A stretch of 64,000 bases of DNA from Daedaleopsis sinensis (Eukaryota > Basidiomycota > Agaricomycetes > Polyporales > Polyporaceae). The stretch's first letter is position 1, and each line of letters opens with the position of its first letter. Both the position numbers and the translations under genes were made by a program. The notes below the pieces were generated by a model that was not told the DNA's origin, did not search any database, and saw only the letters and a program-made list of their open reading frames with translations. Positions 24,969 to 35,927 of this stretch are shown here, one piece after another. The stretch lies in NCBI GenBank assembly GCA_033807695.1, contig CM066303.1, positions 4,030,001-4,094,000 on the forward strand, read 5' to 3'.

Positions 24969-26455
24969 ATGGCCATTCAGCTCTTCCGTCCTCCTCACGT
25001 TCCTGATCCCTGCGACATGCCGTCCGACGACCCCTGCGACTCCGACGACGACCGCTCCGTGTCTGACACCTCGGACGACGTCGTCGAATTGTCCGCCGAC
25101 GAGATTCCTGAGTACTTTCAGGAGCGGGGCGGCAGGCTCTTCCATTCTCATGGTGGCTGCCCGTATCCCTTGCCCGTGGATGGGGAAGAGCAGCATGTGA
25201 GCCGAACACCCTGCTTCCTCTGTCACCGCACTGATCCTGGTCGCGCCCAGAGACAAGACGGGATACACCAGCTCTTGCGCAGGCTCATCGGAGATCCTGC
25301 CGTAGGGCCCGTGCGCGACGTCCTTGTCCACGCCCCGGGCGACCAGCAGCGCGTACTCGATCTCGGTACTGGCACTGGCACCTGGTCCGTCCCAACCTCT
25401 CCTAATCTCCAACTCTGAACTCTGTTCTCACACTTTCCTAGGGTTCTCGATATGGCACGCGAGTTTCCCAACGTCAAGTTCTACGGCGTCGACATCGGTC
25501 CGTCCTTTTCTCTTCCGCGCCGGGGGCACCATGCTATGTAACACCGTGTCTGGATTCGGTTCAACGCAGGTCGTGAGTGTACATCTACACAACCTAGACG
25601 AGGGCGCCCGCTTCGTCTAGGTTGTCTAGGTGTGTTATTACGACCTTAAGCGACCACGACTCTCCACGCAGTGAATGTGTCTTGCGTGGCACTCAACGAT
25701 CCACCGTAGTCGTTCTGCGATAGAGTTCAAGTGTCTCGTTACATGTAGCACTGTCCCCGGTGCCGCGCGCACGCCCCGCCACTAACCGCTTCCCCTCCGC
25801 AGTGCCCATCGCGACGCGCTACCCGCCGCGCAACGTCCAGTTTGAAATGCACGACATCAAGGACCACTTCCGCTACGAGACCGGCAGCATGGACCTCATC
25901 CACGCGCGCTCCATCACCATGGCCGTAGGTCCGCCCGCTCCTCCGCTCGCGCACTAGCTCACCGCGTCGTAGATCCGCGACTACAGCGCGCTCCTGCCCG
26001 AGATAGCGCGCATGCTGCGCCGCGGCGGCCTCTTCGTGTCCTGCGAATGGGGCCGCTTCCCCGCGATGGCCGACGGGAGCGACGTCGGCGACCGCGCTCC
26101 GCACGCTGCCGCGTTCTTCGCAGCGGTCCAGACGACGCTGCGCGAGCGCCGCGGGATCCCGCACATCGCCCCAGAAATCCCGCGCCTGCTCGAGGACTCG
26201 GGGTACTTCACGCAGATCGTGCCCCGCCGGTACTACATGCCCATCGGGGACTGGCACGCGGACCCGGACTTGCGCGAGCTCGGCCGCGAGTACCGCGACA
26301 TTGTCCACGTGTACGCCCGCTCGATGCGCTCGCTCCTCCTCGAGGGTCGGTGGGCTGCCCAGGCCGACGCCCTCATTAACGAGTTCGTGGACGAGACCTG
26401 GAGCGTTCGTGGGATGGTGTCCACCCTGTTTACTGTGCACGCTCGCCGTGGTTAG
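24969..26455 (+). CDS. Class I SAM-dependent methyltransferase (possibly LaeA-like)
   Basis: Transfers a methyl group from S-adenosylmethionine to an unknown acceptor. Exons 24969-25196, 25251-25384, 25442-25497, 25803-25924 and 25973-26455 join to an open 340-residue product. An acidic N-terminus (SDDDRSVSDTSDD) precedes EYFQERGGRLFHSHGG. Motif I is VLDLGTGTGTW, split across exons 2 and 3 at the tryptophan. The motif II region is FYGVDIVPIATRYPP, followed by MDLIHARSITMA and the post-motif strand MLRRGGLFVSCEWG. There is no signal or membrane segment. The overall pattern fits the UMTA/LaeA-like fungal methyltransferases, which include regulators that work with velvet proteins and also many unrelated enzymes, so the role is open. 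The 304-bp third intron is long for this genome and contains a perfect hairpin. Confidence 0.85.
25589..25625. repeat. 13-bp perfect hairpin inside an intron
   Basis: ACAACCTAGACGA (25589-25601) and TCGTCTAGGTTGT (25613-25625) form a perfect stem around an 11-nt GC-rich loop. It lies within the 304-bp intron of the methyltransferase gene, the only long intron of that gene. Confidence 0.75.
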
Positions 26456-26784
26456 TTTTTGCTCCGAATCGTTCGACTCCCCTGTAAATCGCAAATCGCT
26501 CTGTCTTGTTGTCGTATGCTCTCGTCGTTCGTCTCCGCTATGTAGCTCCTTGCCCTTGTAGTATGCCCACTATGTTGTCGTGAAAATATATGCCATATGC
26601 CCATGCACATCGAGCGACCGAGGCGCACAGCGACACTGCACCGGGCGAAATGCAGGCGCGCCTATTGGCGGAGGCGGCTCGGTACAATCCGGAAAGGCAG
26701 CAGGCGCCGGCAGGGCAACTTGCGCTCATCCCCGTCGTCGTCGTCCTCCACCTCCTGGACCTCTATTTCTCTCATAATCTCCCC

Positions 26785-28335
26785 ATGCTAGCTGCCAGAG
26801 CGTCGGCCGCACGCAGTGCGTCGCGCATCGCCCGCAATGCACGCAAATTTGCCACCGTCGTCGAGGCTGCTGGCGTGAAGGTCGCCGCCGCCGACAACGG
26901 CGAGCCCACCACCGCTGTCACCGTCCTCGTCAAGGCCGGCAGCCGCTACGAGCCCAAGCCCGGCGTCGCGCACGCCCTCAAAAACTACGCGTTCAAGGTG
27001 TGTCCTGGCCGCCCACATGTGCAGAAATCCGGATCCATGACGAGTTTTGCCAGAGCACGGACAAGCGGTCGACCCTGGGCACCGTGCGGGAGGCCGAGCT
27101 CTACGGCGGCGTCCTCTCCTCAAGTCTCTCGAGGGAGCATTTGGCGGTCACGGCCGAGTTTCTGCGCGGCGACGAGTGAGTGCCTCTCTTCCGTGTTCCC
27201 TCTTTGCCATGTCACACCACGCCCGTGCCAACCCACTTCCCGCCCCCTCCTTCCGCAGAGCGTTCTTCGTCGACGTCCTCTCCTCCTTCCTGACCTCGGC
27301 CAAGTTCACCCGCTACGAGCTCTCCGAGTGGGTCGCCCCGACATGCGCCGCCGAGTCCGCCGCGGCGCTCGCCGACCCGGCGACACACGCCCTCGAGCTC
27401 GCGCACGCGCTCGCCTTCCGCTCCGGGCTCGGCAACTCCGTCTTCGCCACCCCGGGGCACCACGTTACCGCCGCAGACGTGCAGGCGTACGCCGCCGCCG
27501 TCTTCGGCGCGGGCAACGTCGCCGTCCTCGGCACCGGCATCTCCCCCGCCGCGCTCGAGAAGCTCGTCGCGCAGTCGCTCGGTTCGTTCGCCCCCGCCGC
27601 CTCCTCTGCCCCCGCTGCTTCCCCGGCGAAGTACTTTGGGGGGGAGACGCCCGTGGACGCGCACAGCGGGCCCCAGACGGTCTTCATCGGCTTCGGGGCG
27701 GCTGGAGCCCCAGCAGCCGAGCTCGCAGTGCTTGCCGCGCACCTCGACCCGACCCCGTCCGTGAAGTGGTCGCAGGGGACGTCCCCGCTCGCGGCGGCCA
27801 TCCCGGCGGGCTCGTCCGTCAAGGCCGTCCTGCTCCCGTACTCGGACGCGGCCCTCGTCGGGCTGCTCGTGCAGGGCCCGACGGCTGCAGACGTGAAGGC
27901 CGCGGGCACGGCCGCGGTCGCGGCGCTCAAGGCTGCTGGGTCGCTCAAGGACGAGGAGCTCCAGAAGGCGGTCGCGAAGGCGAAGTTTGCTGCTGCGAGC
28001 GCGTATGACGCGCGTGACGGCCGCGTTGCTGCCCTCGGGCCCAAGGTGAGTTCCGTGTGGTCCTCTGGTGCGAGCGGGGTAGCTCACGGGTCTGGATCCC
28101 CGCTGCAGATTCTCTCCGGCACCACTGCCTCCATCGCCGACACGCTCTCCTCCCTGGAGAAGGTGAGCGCCGCGGGATACGCCAAGGTACGCCCCCGCCG
28201 TCTCGTGCATCATCGCCTGGCCGCTCAGTCGTTCCCGTGTCACAGGCTGCGTCGGCGCTCCTCAAGAGCAAGCCGACGTATATCGCCGTGGGGGACAGCA
28301 CGTCGCTGCCGCACGCGGACGAGCTCGGCCTCTGA
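26785..28335 (+). CDS. QCR2: Cytochrome bc1 complex core protein 2 (QCR2), mitochondrial
   Basis: Core subunit 2 of ubiquinol-cytochrome c reductase (respiratory complex III), a catalytically inactive member of the M16 peptidase family that sits on the matrix side. Exons 26785-26997, 27054-27175, 27259-28045, 28109-28186 and 28246-28335 give 429 residues without a stop. The N-terminus (MLAARASAARSASRIARNAR) is rich in Arg and Ala with no acids, a mitochondrial targeting peptide. Family blocks follow: VTVLVKAGSRYEPKPGVAH, LKNYAFKSTDKRSTLGTVRE, LGNSVFATPGHHVTAADV and PQTVFIGFGAAGAPAAELAV. No HxxEH zinc motif is seen, as expected for core 2. An in-frame frame extends upstream to 26590, but the targeting signal fixes the start at 26785. 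The gene begins 330 bp after the methyltransferase and is transcribed in the same direction. Confidence 0.93.
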
Positions 28336-29818
28336 GCGCGGATGGGCGCGGGGTGCGAAAATAGAGTATAGCGTCTGTCAATACATCTCTCTTTCGGGGA
28401 GCCTCTTGCAGTGGCACGGCCGCGCGCCCTGGTCCGGATCGCGAACCCCGCGACCCGCGGTGTGCGAACCACTCCCGCGACGGTTCCTCGGCCGCAGAGG
28501 CAAAGCTAGAGAGGGTCGAGCGCGGGACGCGGGACGCGGGAAAGTCTATCAGTGAGCACTGGCATTTCCTGTCTTCCTCTTTCTCCCTTTCGAACTCTCG
28601 CTTCTTCTCTTTCTCTCTCCCTCGCGGCGCGGCGGGGTTGCTTCTCCTTTGTGGCGTTCGCGCTTCCCTCCGTCTTTCCCACCTGGGCGTGGAACACTGA
28701 ACAGGACGGGGATCAGTGATACAAGGGGGTCCCCGGACCCCGATGTCGATGACCAAAGCCGAACCTTGCTCATCCGAACGTTACGTTGAACGTTGAACGC
28801 CGGGCGCTTTGGCGCTCTTAGGCTGTTAGCTCGGGCCAGAGCGGGTGTTGCGCATTGCGTTGCTGCTGTACTTCCTAAGGTCTGGGCGAGGTGCATGGTA
28901 CACGGGAGCGCATGTACACTTGACCTTGACCTTGAAAGCTTGACGGACGGTCAGCGTCGATATTGATATTGGTGCCGTCTGTGTGCTGACCGACGTGTCT
29001 GTCGGTCGACAGACGTCATCTTGCGATGCTGATGGTAGCTGCGTCCTGGACGAAGTCTGTCGTAAAAGTCGCCGTGGGCCTCTGCAGGGTCCTCCCGGAG
29101 GGCTCTGTGTCTTCGTTCTTCTGTCCCATCGCGCTTGTTCCAGGGCATTGTCATACGTGGACGTCATGGTTGGCATATCCTGCAAGACACGGGAACGAGA
29201 AGCATACCTTGGTCCATCACGCAAGTGCTGAGCGGCGCGTCTCTGCTTCGCCCGAATGCGTCCCGCGACTCCCGCCGACCTCGAGACACTCGACATCGTC
29301 AGAGTCGATCGATAAAGGTCCCTTGAAAGACAAGCTGTCGACTCCCCGCAAAACATGACCAGCTAGATGGTGCAATCACTTAGCAAACTTCCGACACTGA
29401 GTTTGTTTCGCCACACATCGCGTGCCTTGTGATTGGACGCGTTGACATCCGAGTTATGGACACATCTCTCCCCGTCTTTTCATTCTCTTCTGGACCTCGG
29501 AGACAGACACTATAGCCATCGCTATCGCATCGGAATCAGTGCGGAATAGCCTGGCAGTTCCTCGGGCCTCAAGGCCTGTTGTCCCCTCATGTCCTGCTTC
29601 CTCGTCCAAGAGCTTTCTGGGTCTAAGTGCACCCCTCAAGATCGGTTTGGCCGTCGGCGTATGAGAAGGTGCCACCCTCACTCACTGCGCTCTTTCACTT
29701 AGATTGGGTCACTCATTTCCCGTATCTAGAAGCCGATTACGGGCTGCAGCCGAAACCTTCAAAAACGGCCCTGTATTCCACATGAAGATCTGCCCTTCTT
29801 CTGCCAGCTTCCTGTTCA
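28336..29818. other. Intergenic region, no gene recognised
   Basis: A polypyrimidine tract of about 60 nt (CTTCCTC/TTCTCTTTCTCTC) lies at about 28565-28625. Short repeats of GTTGAAC and TTGACC occur near 28785-28935. Nothing else is recognised; the right end is the promoter of the next gene. Confidence 0.45.
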
Positions 29819-29825
29819 TATATAG
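29819..29825 (+). promoter_or_regulatory. TATA box of the ISG12-like gene
   Basis: TATATAG lies 58 bp upstream of the ATG at 29883 and supports that start over the later in-frame ATG at 30077. Confidence 0.5.
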
Positions 29826-29882
29826 ACCACAGGAACGGCTGTTCCTCGTACTATCTCTTCCGCACGTACCACGACTACGACC

Positions 29883-30765
29883 ATGGCCCCTGGTGTTGAG
29901 TTCCAAGTCCAAGGCGAGTGTCCCTGCCATAGATGATATTGACGAGAGACACATATAATGACCCAATCCCTTTGTAGCTATCACAGAAGATTTTCCAAGT
30001 AAACATCCTCCTCCCTTAGCCAGTCACACCGTGTTCGTGCGCTCAGTCCCCCGCCCGTTCTCCAGCCTACCTTCCCATGCCGAACATCGGCGCGATCGCC
30101 GACTGGGTCCGGGAGCACGGAGGTGCGTTACACTCGCGAGGACTACTACTTTACTTCCCATGAGGTCCTGACGTCCCGGCTTGCAGAGCTCGTCAAGAAC
30201 CGAACACTCGAAGCCGTTGGCCACGCTCAGCAGTACATCGGGGAGCACCCACAAGAGGCCAAAATTGCGCTGATCAGTATCGGCATCGTCGTCGGCGTGA
30301 TCGTGCTCGCCGCCTCCGGCGCTCTCTCTGTGATCTTGAGCACTATCGCTATGATCGTGCGCGCCATCGTTCAGATCGTGCTCGTCCCCTTCCGCGCCCT
30401 TGTCTGGGTTGTGCGCGTCGTCGTCAGATGTCTCACTACTATCTGCTACTGTGCGTACGTTCCGCAAAGAGGCCGAGGGAGGTACAGAGCACTCATCGGC
30501 CCTTTCCTTTTGTAGTGATGTGCGCCCGCCTCGTGCAGGTCGTGGTCTTGCTCCTGCACGCAGTCGGCTTCGGTGCCAATGGAGTCATCGCGGGTACGTC
30601 TCTCACTGTTGCCACCATCCGTGACGAAGCGTAGTCGCTGTACTTACGCCCGGGCTTACAGGATCGTTCGCCGCAAGCGTGCAGTCTGTAGTCTATGGGG
30701 CATTCACGAAAGGGCTCTTCTCAGTGCTGCAGGCGCTGGGCATGACGCTCGGGAGAAAGACGTAG
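29883..30765 (+). CDS. Small membrane protein of the ISG12/IFI6-IFI27 (6-16) type
   Basis: Six exons (29883-29913, 29978-29998, 30066-30122, 30187-30450, 30516-30593, 30662-30765) give an open product of 184 residues. It reads MAPGVEFQVQAITEDFP and TYLPMPNIGAIADWVREHG, then a polar helix, then a strongly hydrophobic region (IALISIGIVVGVIVLAASGAL and further Val/Ile/Leu-rich helices). Near the end is GFGANGVIAGSFAASVQS, which matches the glycine-rich motif of the interferon-inducible 6-16 family. In animals these proteins sit in mitochondrial or nuclear membranes and affect apoptosis and immunity. A fungal role is unknown, so only membrane location and family are inferred. The first intron begins with GC (AAG then GCGAGT), a rare GC-AG intron. 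Without it the N-terminal exon could not be joined. Confidence 0.8.
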
Positions 30766-32728
30766 AAAGCCTCGCTTGCATGCCTACCGAGGTAGACCCG
30801 ACGTCTTCACGAGGCTACTGCAAGTTGGCTGCAAGAGGAATGGGGACGGCGGTGACCATCGTCACCTTCGAGCTGGGTGACTGACCAGTACCCACATAGG
30901 AACGACTATCTTCCGGGAATCAGAAACTGGTTTACGAGCCTACCCTAGTGTGCTGTGCCGGCTTCACTCCGGACTCGGAGGCCGTCGAACACGCGGCGGA
31001 CGTGACTCTTCCTGTGGTCTCCGAGCCATCACGCCAACTCAATCGTCGCCGATACACACTGCTGGCATGTGTTCGTGAATGATTACTCACAACCCACAAG
31101 ACTCGATCGCCATCGTGTTCTCTCACTCGTTCTCTGCTGTATATGTTCATCCATCTCGACTTCCGAGTCCAATATCCTGCCTCGAGTTTCTCCGGTCGTC
31201 TGGTCGTCCGCGCCATGGACCAGGACAACTCTGGAGAGCGTCACCGTGACGTATGCCTTCTCACAGAAAACGCTGCTCGAGTCTGACTTCCTCTTTGCTT
31301 AGTTCCTCCCCGCGATACTCGTATAATATGCGTGACTATAGCAGGCCCACGAAGTCCGCATACACAACGTCCTGAGTTACAGGTCGATCACCGCCATCTT
31401 ATTGCAAAGCTCGTCACTCGGGTGCCACAGGTGCGGGGGTGCCACACCTTCGAGTTCTAGCTCGCCCCGTCCAGCCCAGCATCCTCGAGGCCGGACGACT
31501 ACTTTGCCATGAACCCGTCGCGCATGCGGCGTCTCGCTCGTCCCATGAAGCTGAACAAGTCGCCCCGGGCTGCATCTGCATTGCGCGCTCAGGGGACCTT
31601 CTGGACCACCGCGCCGTCCGTGGAGGTGGAGGTGGAGATGGACACAGGTCCAATGCAGACCCGCCCTGCCGTCTTCGCCCGCGCGAGAAGCCGGCCCCGC
31701 TTCCCACTAGTACATATACTGCACCCGGGGACGCTAGCGCATCAGCATCTACATCCCACATTTATGCCGGCCGGCCTCCTTGGACACCGCGGCGCGTCCT
31801 GATGCGCGTAGAACGGGGTCCGCGGACGGCGCTCCCGCGCTCGACGTGCGTGCTTGCCCGCGGAGACGAGGAAGCGCACGCGCCGTAGCGTCTACCGTGC
31901 TCTGCGGTAGTGCCGGTGTTGTCGAAGCGTCGCGCTCGACCCCGCGTGCGCGTGCGCACTGTCTTGGAGCGACTCGGATGGACGAGGTCGGTGAGACGGT
32001 GGTCACACTGGATAGGCTGAGGCCGCCGTTCGGCACGACGACGCGCCTGCTCGTTGGTCTCCCGTACGTGGCACATTGGCAACCATGGTGGTGGTAGGAG
32101 GACTGAAGTTGAGTAGGCGGTGCTGCCCCCGGCGTGTAGGAGGCGGCCGTCGGACTCCAGCCCAGGATTGACGCTCTTGCATTTGGGTTCTGTCTCGGTA
32201 CGTGTGTGAGCTTCCTCTCGAGCCTCGATAACCGAGGTTCTTTCGCACCGCTATCAGCTAAAAGCACTCAACGTCAACTACGACGCTCGCTGTGCCGCCG
32301 TAGCCATTCGTGATGGTGATCCCGCGTGCGCATACTAGACTTCGCCAATTCAAAACCGTTCAAGTTGAGTAACGTGCTTCATTGTCAGATTGCGCGGTGG
32401 GAGTGAGAGGCCGTAGACTCATGCCGAAACACCGACCGTATCATGATATAGCATGTCGACACATCTCATCCGAAGAAGGGAAGACAGTGGGTCCCACCCA
32501 CATCCGTATTCTGCGACACAGCTATTTCCAGGCGCATGCGAAAATCATGCTGAGCTACCCTTCAAGTGTCGTGCTGGAGAGACGGTCTTCCATGACCAGC
32601 CTGGATGATATATAGTTGTACGGGAATGATCAGCAGATCTACGAGCCAGAGCCCACACTTCCCTGCTCTGTTCGGATGGAAGTGCGATGCGAGACACGCG
32701 AAGCCTGACGTAAAAGTTTGTGTATGAG
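30766..32728. other. Intergenic region, no confident gene
   Basis: Contains a possible small plus-strand frame at 31509-31802 (97 codons, starting MNPSRMRRLARPMKLNK) and an overlapping minus-strand frame at 31749-32267. Neither shows a domain or convincing splice structure. Otherwise nothing is recognised. Confidence 0.4.
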
Positions 32729-32735
32729 TATATAG
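32729..32735 (+). promoter_or_regulatory. TATA box of the multi-pass membrane protein gene
   Basis: TATATAG lies 86 bp upstream of the ATG at 32815. Confidence 0.5.
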
Positions 32736-32814
32736 ACTGAACGTAGGGGAGAGCGACGATGCGTACTTCACTGACTAGTGAACTAGCCTGCCCGACTACG
32801 AAAGTTCTGCTGCA

Positions 32815-34570
32815 ATGTCTTTCGGAGCCGATCCCACTTCTCCCGACGTCACTCCTCCCGACGTGACCGACCCCGCCTTCGTGACATCCGTCCTAAACTT
32901 CACCGACTATCTGTATGACAATTACAGCATCGACAGCTCCGGCCTCACGGCGGGCATCGCCAACTACTGGAGCACCGAGGTGATCTCCACTACATTCTTC
33001 GGTAAGCCGTACACTTCATGACAATATACATGTCTCACCTCGCACGTCTACAGGTGTTCTGTCCGTATGCGCAGGGGCGACCGTGATTGCCCTCCTGTGA
33101 GCACTAGCATCTCACCTCCTCTCAGGTCCTTGGGCCCCATGGTCAGCGTGCTCACCGCTCCTCCTCCACAGCACGAAACGCTCCACGACTCGCTCTAAAA
33201 CGATCCTCCTTACGCTGATCGTGGCCATGTACGCGGTGACCACGCTCTTCCTCGCCACCGGCCTCTACACGTTCTCGCACAGCGCGACGCAGGCGAAGGC
33301 CATCGGCGAGAGCATCGCGGACGCGCTCGGGTGCCTGCAGGACGTCGTCGCGGGGTTCCGGACGGACGACCCGTACAGCTGTGCCACGCAGTACTTCGCG
33401 GAGCCGGCCGCGAGCCGGTTCGCGTTCGCGCAGCCGTGTGCGAGCACCGTCGCGCTTGTGTTCAATGTACGTGCGTGTTTCATTGCATAGAGCACTTACG
33501 TATGCGGACCCCAGGTCGCTGTCGGAGACGCGATTGTGTGGTGGCGCGCATGGGCCGTATGGCAGGGTAACATGACGGTGTGCTGGCTCGGTGTCGTGTT
33601 CGTGGCCACAACGCTGGGTGAGTGCTCCGCGCGGATATCTGCGTACGATCGGCGGCCGCTCACCTAGGTTTCACTGCTGCGCAGCTATGGGGTTGGTAGA
33701 CAGCGTCGACGCGTGCGGCACGAGCTTCGCGGATGACTCGAGCTATTTGATCCTCGACTTGCTGGTCACCCCTGGGTCGCTCTTCGAGGGCGACAAGTAC
33801 GGGATCGCGGTGTCGGTGTTGTCTCTGGTCACGAACGTCGTAGCTACGTATCTGATCGCGTATAAGACATGGTACGACTGCGAGTGGCGAAAGCGTGGTA
33901 TCCTCGCTTACACTGCTATACACAGGCAGCACAGACGGCTGATCCGGGAGCATCTCAAGTCTCAGCGCCGCGTCTCGCAAGTCGAGAGGACGCTCTACTG
34001 GCTTGTTGAGTCGGGGGTGGTTTATACGCTCATATGGGTGAGCTGTCACGAGATGAACAAAAAACGATTAACTCACAACACCGCAGACCGTCGTGGTCAT
34101 CTTCGAGATCCTTCCATTCGAGCAGTTCCTCAAAGGCGGTATTGACACCAATGAGACAATTCTTGAGTTTGTGTCCACATTCAGGCCTGTCGTCGAAGGA
34201 GGTCTGATTCCTATGATTGTAAGCACGTAGCCCTTTGATCATTCAGCTCTTCTACTGACCTGAAACGTTGCGTGCGTGCTAGGCGATATACCCAACCATT
34301 ATCATCCTCCTCGTCGCGCTTGACAAGTCGTACTGCGACACCGTCGTCGTCTCGGCTGGGGAGTCCGGTGCTCCTGCCACTTTCGAGTCGATCGTGTTCG
34401 GGCGTCCGGATGCCACCCGTACCGCTGAGAGCAGTGGATCCGGGAACACCGACGAGCACGAGCCAGCTGCTCAACTAGCTGGAGAGCGTACTTTTGCTGA
34501 TTGCGACGATGCGTCCGAGAAGTTTCCGCCAAAGTTCGAGATTGCGAAGGCATATAATGACGCTGTGTAG
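32815..34570 (+). CDS. Multi-pass (about seven-span) membrane protein of unknown function
   Basis: Exons 32815-33001, 33054-33096, 33172-33466, 33515-33617, 33685-33871, 33926-34037, 34087-34218 and 34283-34570 join to 448 residues with no stop. An extracellular-looking N-terminus contains N-glycosylation sites (NFT, NYS). Hydrophobic segments follow: VLSVCAGATVIALLL, ILLTLIVAMYAVTTLFLATG, STVALVFNVAVGDAIVWWRA, VCWLGVVFVATTLAMGL, IAVSVLSLVTNVVATYLIA, LVESGVVYTLIWTVVVIFEI and IPMIAIYPTIIILLVAL. The roughly 100-residue tail is polar and Ser/Glu-rich. The layout matches the large basidiomycete class of seven-span orphan proteins, often loosely called GPCR-like; I see no diagnostic receptor motif. 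A ligand or signalling role is therefore not supported. Confidence 0.8.
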
Positions 34571-35090
34571 ATGCCTCAGCTATTATCAGTTCTCCATTTT
34601 TCAAGTGTTCATAGACATCAGACATCAATACATGATGGCCAATGTCACAGAGGCTTGCCAGAAGTTGGGAGCAGGAAGAGAAGGAGGGTGACCGGCGCCT
34701 AGATGCAGGACGACTACGTGATCATCTGCAACTCATCGGACTTACATTTTCGCTGCACCAGTGATGTAAGCCTTCGTGTTTCTAACTATTTTGACCTTTG
34801 AAGAAGCCCATCTTCCTGTACAGATGTGACAGGCACTTCAGAATAACCTCGCGAGGCTATTGGACCTGGCCTGCACCTTCACGATGTTTCTCACCTGACT
34901 TTACAGACGCACGCAGCTACAGCCAGCTCGAACTTCGAAAGTGGCAGAGGCTGAGCCTCGTGATAAACTGCCAGCGAAGATCGACCTCCAGCCAACCTCC
35001 AGGCTCCAGCAGTGCGACAGAGAGAACGCACGTGACGAATCCGAACGGTTTACATGGCCTGTTCGAATTCCACACTTCATCATCAGAAAT
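34571..35090. other. Intergenic region with a dispersed repeat
   Basis: Positions 34763-34876 resemble 36480-36580; the shared core includes AACCTCGCGAGGCTATTG. No gene is recognised. Confidence 0.45.
34763..34876 (+). repeat. Dispersed repeat, copy 1
   Basis: Shares GTTTCT, TTTGACCTTT, GAAGCCC, CTGTACAGA and AACCTCGCGAGGCTATTG, in the same order, with 36480-36580. Identity is roughly 75% by eye with small gaps. The two copies flank the broken secreted-protein fragments. Confidence 0.5.
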
Positions 35091-35490
35091 GGTCCCCCGT
35101 CACCTTCGTATCCGCTCTCCTCACCGGGCCTAGTCATAGGAGCCGGGACACTCAGTGACGACGAACATGTGCTTGACTCCATCCCCGCCCGCACCCCCGA
35201 CAGCTTCTACCTCGGCCAGATCGCAGAGAATGGAAATACCATCTGGGAGTTCCTCGGCGAGGCGCCGCTACCGTGAACCATTTGCCGCCGCGCAGGACAC
35301 ATCGTCTGGCGTGCCACTAGTCAAGCTTCAAGCTTCAAGTGTGACATCATTCACTGGGGAGACTGTGCGGACCACGTGAGTATCGCGCAGGGCATGAGGC
35401 TCGCAGACCGTCGGCAGACATGTGCGGGAAACGGGTACTACTGCTTCGATCGGCGGAGCATCGTCGTGCACGACGGTTACCAGCCGACGT
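35091..35490 (+). pseudogene. 5' part of a broken secreted-protein copy
   Basis: From the ATG at about 35090 the signal peptide is readable only by changing frame. The family block IAENGNTIWEFLGEAP then appears and runs into a stop at 35274-35276. A later block (SIAQGMRLAD, then AGNGYYCFDRRSIVV) matches the middle of the gene at 1617. Everything after the equivalent of RSIASVY is missing. The fragment is dead through frameshifts, a stop and 3' truncation. Confidence 0.65.
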
Positions 35491-35746
35491 AACGTTGTGT
35501 GATCAGCTAGATGGTGCACATATGCGTCAAGCATGATACGAGTAAGTGCCAATGTGCGATATAATATTACAGACGCGACTCTGACTCTCGATATGTTTCT
35601 AGCACATCATCGACAATCTAACTACCCCAAGGACCTCGCAACATCGACGTGCATCCCGCAGGAATACCAGCTCGAATATGATGTAGTAAGTCACGACTCG
35701 ATACAGTGTCGAAGTTAGCGGTAGAGGACTCAGCGTGTCCAACAGT

Positions 35747-35927
35747 TCAGCAGAAGCCGCTGCCCTGGGACGTGCGGCCGTACGCGGCCTTCCAGCTCGT
35801 GGTCTCGTAGTAGCCGGCCCCGGCGGTCGAATCCTGCGTGAAGCCGCATTGGGCGTTGATCTTCCCAAAGAAGTTCTTCACGTCGTTGCTGTGGCATGTC
35901 TGCCCCTTCCCGTAGGGGACACGAGTC
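35747..35927 (-). pseudogene. 3' part of a secreted-protein copy on the opposite strand
   Basis: Minus-strand reading gives YGKGQTCHSNDVKNFFGKI, then NAQCGFTQDSTAGAGYYET and the end TSWKAAYGRTSQGSGFC with a stop at 35747. This is very close to the last 58 residues of the protein at 1617. Nothing of the N-terminal half is attached. It starts about where the plus-strand fragment at 35091-35490 ends. Confidence 0.75.

Noticed and set aside
24594..26494. Long minus-strand frames (272 and 251 codons)
   Set aside because: They overlap the methyltransferase exons and introns and lack any recognisable motif, whereas the plus strand splices to a clear enzyme.
26590..26784. In-frame upstream extension of QCR2
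   Set aside because: The mitochondrial targeting peptide begins exactly at 26785; the upstream part lacks such features.
27212..28243. Minus-strand frame of 343 codons
   Set aside because: Antisense shadow of QCR2, Arg-rich and without domain signal.
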